This document shows positions 62,871 through 64,000 of a stretch of 64,000 nt of DNA, piece after piece (within the stretch, counting starts at the first letter, position 1; the number at the start of each line of letters is the position of its first letter). The position numbers were made by a program, and so were the translations under genes. The stretch is from Mycolicibacterium agri (GTDB taxonomy: Bacteria > Actinomycetota > Actinomycetes > Mycobacteriales > Mycobacteriaceae), in assembly GCF_002553505.1 (NCBI RefSeq), contig NZ_PDCP01000024.1, positions 26,810 through 90,809 on the forward strand. Reading direction: 5' to 3'. A model generated the notes under the pieces. That model was given only the letters and a program-made list of their open reading frames with translations, was not told where the DNA came from and searched no databases.

Positions 62871-63326
62871 TCAGTACAGTCTCCATTGTTTATCGGCGAT
62901 GACGTCCTCGTCGCCGACGATGTGCATGGCCGCTTCCTCGGCAGAGGCGGCGCCACCGTCGATCCCGACGTCATAGGCGCGGTAATCGGTCGTGGAATCC
63001 GTTGGGTCGAGGTCGTATGCGACGAGCCGACCGGCGCGGCGGTCGCCGACCTGATCGTCGATGGCCTCGCCATCGCTGTCGGCGCTGTCGCCGATGCCGT
63101 CACCGTCCCACAGATCGGACACATCTGGCACTTCACGGGCCAGCCGGCGCGTCAAGCTCTCATGGGTGCGGGCTTCACGCTCGGTCAGTCCCCAGGCCCC
63201 GAGTTCTCGGGGACTTTCTGGTGGCGAATACCCTTCGTCCAGGTCGATGCCGGTCTGTTCAGAGTCCAGGCTTTCTTCCGGTACGAGCAGATGGGCTTCA
63301 ACGTCATCGAACTCAGAATTCCCCAT
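62871..63326 (-). CDS. DUF5709-family acidic protein
   Basis: A 151-residue Asp/Glu-rich protein (LDSEQTGIDLDEGYSPPE, DLWDGDGIGDSADSDGEAIDD, late GGAASAEEAAMHIV), matching an actinobacterial DUF5709 pattern as I recall it. It is soluble with no helices of membrane type. ATG 63326 follows AAGGAG by nine bases. The function is unknown; the low pI suggests a stress or DNA-mimic-like protein, which is a guess. Confidence 0.75.
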   Translation of the reverse strand: MGNSEFDDVEAHLLVPEESLDSEQTGIDLDEGYSPPESPRELGAWGLTEREARTHESLTRRLAREVPDVSDLWDGDGIGDSADSDGEAIDDQVGDRRAGRLVAYDLDPTDSTTDYRAYDVGIDGGAASAEEAAMHIVGDEDVIADKQWRLY

Positions 63327-63403
63327 CGGTGCGGTCTCCTTTTCCCGTAGCGCTCTTCGCCGTCGCAGTGCCCTCCGATTCGGGTTGAGCATGCCGCACG
63401 AGC

Positions 63404-63445
63404 GGGTGAGTTATCGTCGCCCGCTTCGTCATTCACCCGGGGTGA
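63404..63445 (-). promoter_or_regulatory. composite regulatory element 5 (upstream of DUF5709-NmrA operon)
   Basis: On the minus strand: TCACCCCGGGTGA (63445-63433, one extra C in the centre), 10 bp, then GGGCGA-N7-TCACCC (63422-63404, one mismatch). The total length is again 42 bp, because the longer palindrome is balanced by the shorter spacer. It lies 77 bp before the DUF5709 start. Confidence 0.72.
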
Positions 63446-63449
63446 GAAA

Positions 63450-63701
63450 TCACCGAGTTCGGCGTTGCCCGGCGTGGACTTGGGAAAGCCAGCGCTGCGC
63501 GTCGAGTGCAGCACGACAGCCGCTGGCAGCAGCCGTCACCGCTTGGCGGTAGCGGCGGTCGATCAGGTCGCCGGCCGCGAAGACACCATCGACGGACGTA
63601 TGGGTGGTGCCGTGATAGCGGGTCAGCACGTAGCCACGCGAGTCGAGGTCTACCAGTCCTGCGAGCAGACCCGAGCAGGGCGTCTGACCAATGGATGGCT
63701 A
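63450..63701 (-). pseudogene. thioredoxin reductase C-terminal remnant
   Basis: A minus frame of 82 codons ends at TGA 63450. It reads [20 protein letters not shown], then [20 protein letters not shown] and [15 protein letters not shown], unmistakably the last quarter of TrxB (the FAD-binding GD motif and the final helix). Just before IGQTP the frame meets TAG at 63699-63701, and homology stops. The N-terminal FAD domain and CxxC disulfide are missing. A sequence like an IS end starts at 63702, so insertion or rearrangement probably cut the gene. Confidence 0.82.
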
Positions 63702-63746
63702 TGTCAACTCGAATTGGCCCCGGCTGGGCGGTTCGAAGTGGCCCCG
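63702..63746. mobile_element. possible IS21-type terminal sequence
   Basis: It begins TGTCAACTCGAATTGGCCCC and repeats TCGAA(T/G)TGGCCCCG at 63709-63722 and 63733-63746. Ends with TG and short directly repeated motifs of this kind are seen in IS21-family elements. No transposase gene is in view, so this may be a solo end or scar. Confidence 0.4.
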
Positions 63747-63793
63747 CCCGGGGAAGGCTGGAGTTGCCGTGCCTATTGAGTGAAGCTGGATGT

Positions 63794-64000
63794 ATGCGTG
63801 TCGAACTTCTTACGAGCCCGGGGTGTCCGAATGCGGCGGCGGCTCGGCGCTTGCTCGGGGACTGTCTGTCCGAGGTTGGGGTGCCTGAAAATGTTGTGGT
63901 GGAAAGAGTCGGTGGTTATCCGTCACCGACCGTGCTCGTTGATGGTGTTGATGTCATGAAGCCGGGTACCGAGTTGATGGCTGATGCGTGCCGATTGGAC
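63794..64000 (+). CDS. thioredoxin-like small protein (partial, runs off window)
   Basis: ATG 63794 opens 69 codons to the window edge: MRVELLTSPGCPNAAAARRL, then VVERVGGYPSPTVLVDGVDV. The TSPGCPNA turn followed by GYPSPTVLVDG is a thioredoxin fold with one active Cys (CPNA), of a type I associate with mercury or thiol-stress cassettes. Codons are richer in T (GTT, GGT, GAT) than in neighbouring genes, suggesting acquired DNA, in line with the IS-like sequence 48 bp upstream. Confidence 0.7.
   Translation, partial: MRVELLTSPGCPNAAAARRLLGDCLSEVGVPENVVVERVGGYPSPTVLVDGVDVMKPGTELMADACRLD

Noticed and set aside
63465..63779. Plus-strand frame over the trxB remnant
   Set aside because: The minus frame encodes the recognisable TrxB C-terminus; the plus frame has no motif and crosses the IS-like end.

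Overview
The window looks like chromosome from a fast-growing, high-GC actinobacterium, most likely a Mycolicibacterium (Mycobacterium smegmatis-like). The reasons are GC-rich codon use throughout, frequent GTG/TTG starts, many 4-bp ATGA/GTGA gene overlaps, and families typical of mycobacteria (SigH-like ECF factor, DUF3140/DUF2945, SCO6745, DUF6328, DUF6510, DUF5709). I saw no rRNA, tRNA or CRISPR array. Assignments come from reading translated frames and recalling family motifs; no database search was run.

Region 1 (1-10.4 kb): a partial NCS1 permease, a FadR-type regulator, and a plus-strand run of iron-type alcohol dehydrogenase, Baeyer-Villiger monooxygenase, gamma-glutamylamine-synthetase-like GlnA homologue, APC permease, S58 (DmpA-like) self-processing aminohydrolase and an MFS exporter. 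Next to it (10.7-14.9 kb) is a complete PotABCD-type polyamine ABC transporter whose first gene seems to start with CTG. Together they suggest uptake and gamma-glutamylation-dependent breakdown of an amine.

Region 2 (14.9-35.7 kb): a minus-strand operon of about 14 kb, reading from a Zn-dehydrogenase at 29.2 kb down to an EamA transporter at 14.9 kb. It holds a CUT1 sugar/polyol importer with two ATPases, a dihydroxyacetone-kinase-type kinase, an RpiB-type isomerase, a CUT2 importer and a short-chain dehydrogenase. The gene set matches the tetritol (D-threitol/erythritol) catabolic locus known from M. smegmatis. A divergent SorC-type regulator, another SDR, an FGGY kinase, a LysR regulator and xylulokinase follow.

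Region 3 (35.7-42 kb): membrane proteins (DUF6328, DoxX with a repetitive charged tail, RDD), a gluconate module (GntP, GntK, GntR) and a SCO6745-family gene.

Region 4 (41.7-63.4 kb): a redox-stress island. It includes an ECF sigma factor, MsrA, MsrB, a molybdopterin sulfite-oxidase-like protein, a ferredoxin-reductase-like protein, transketolase, transaldolase, a cytochrome oxidase subunit I gene, quinone reductases, two near-duplicate SDRs, two cupins, DoxX, a flavin disulfide reductase, an aldo-keto reductase, RidA, a nitroreductase and an exporter. Five of its transcription units are preceded by the same 42-bp composite element: a TCACCC/GGGTGA palindrome, an 11-bp spacer, then GGGTGA-N7-TCACCC. 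This shared element is the strongest candidate for an undescribed regulatory system in the window.

Region 5 (63.4-64 kb): the C-terminal remnant of a thioredoxin reductase gene, cut at a sequence resembling an IS21-type end, then the start of a lower-GC thioredoxin-like gene that runs off the window.
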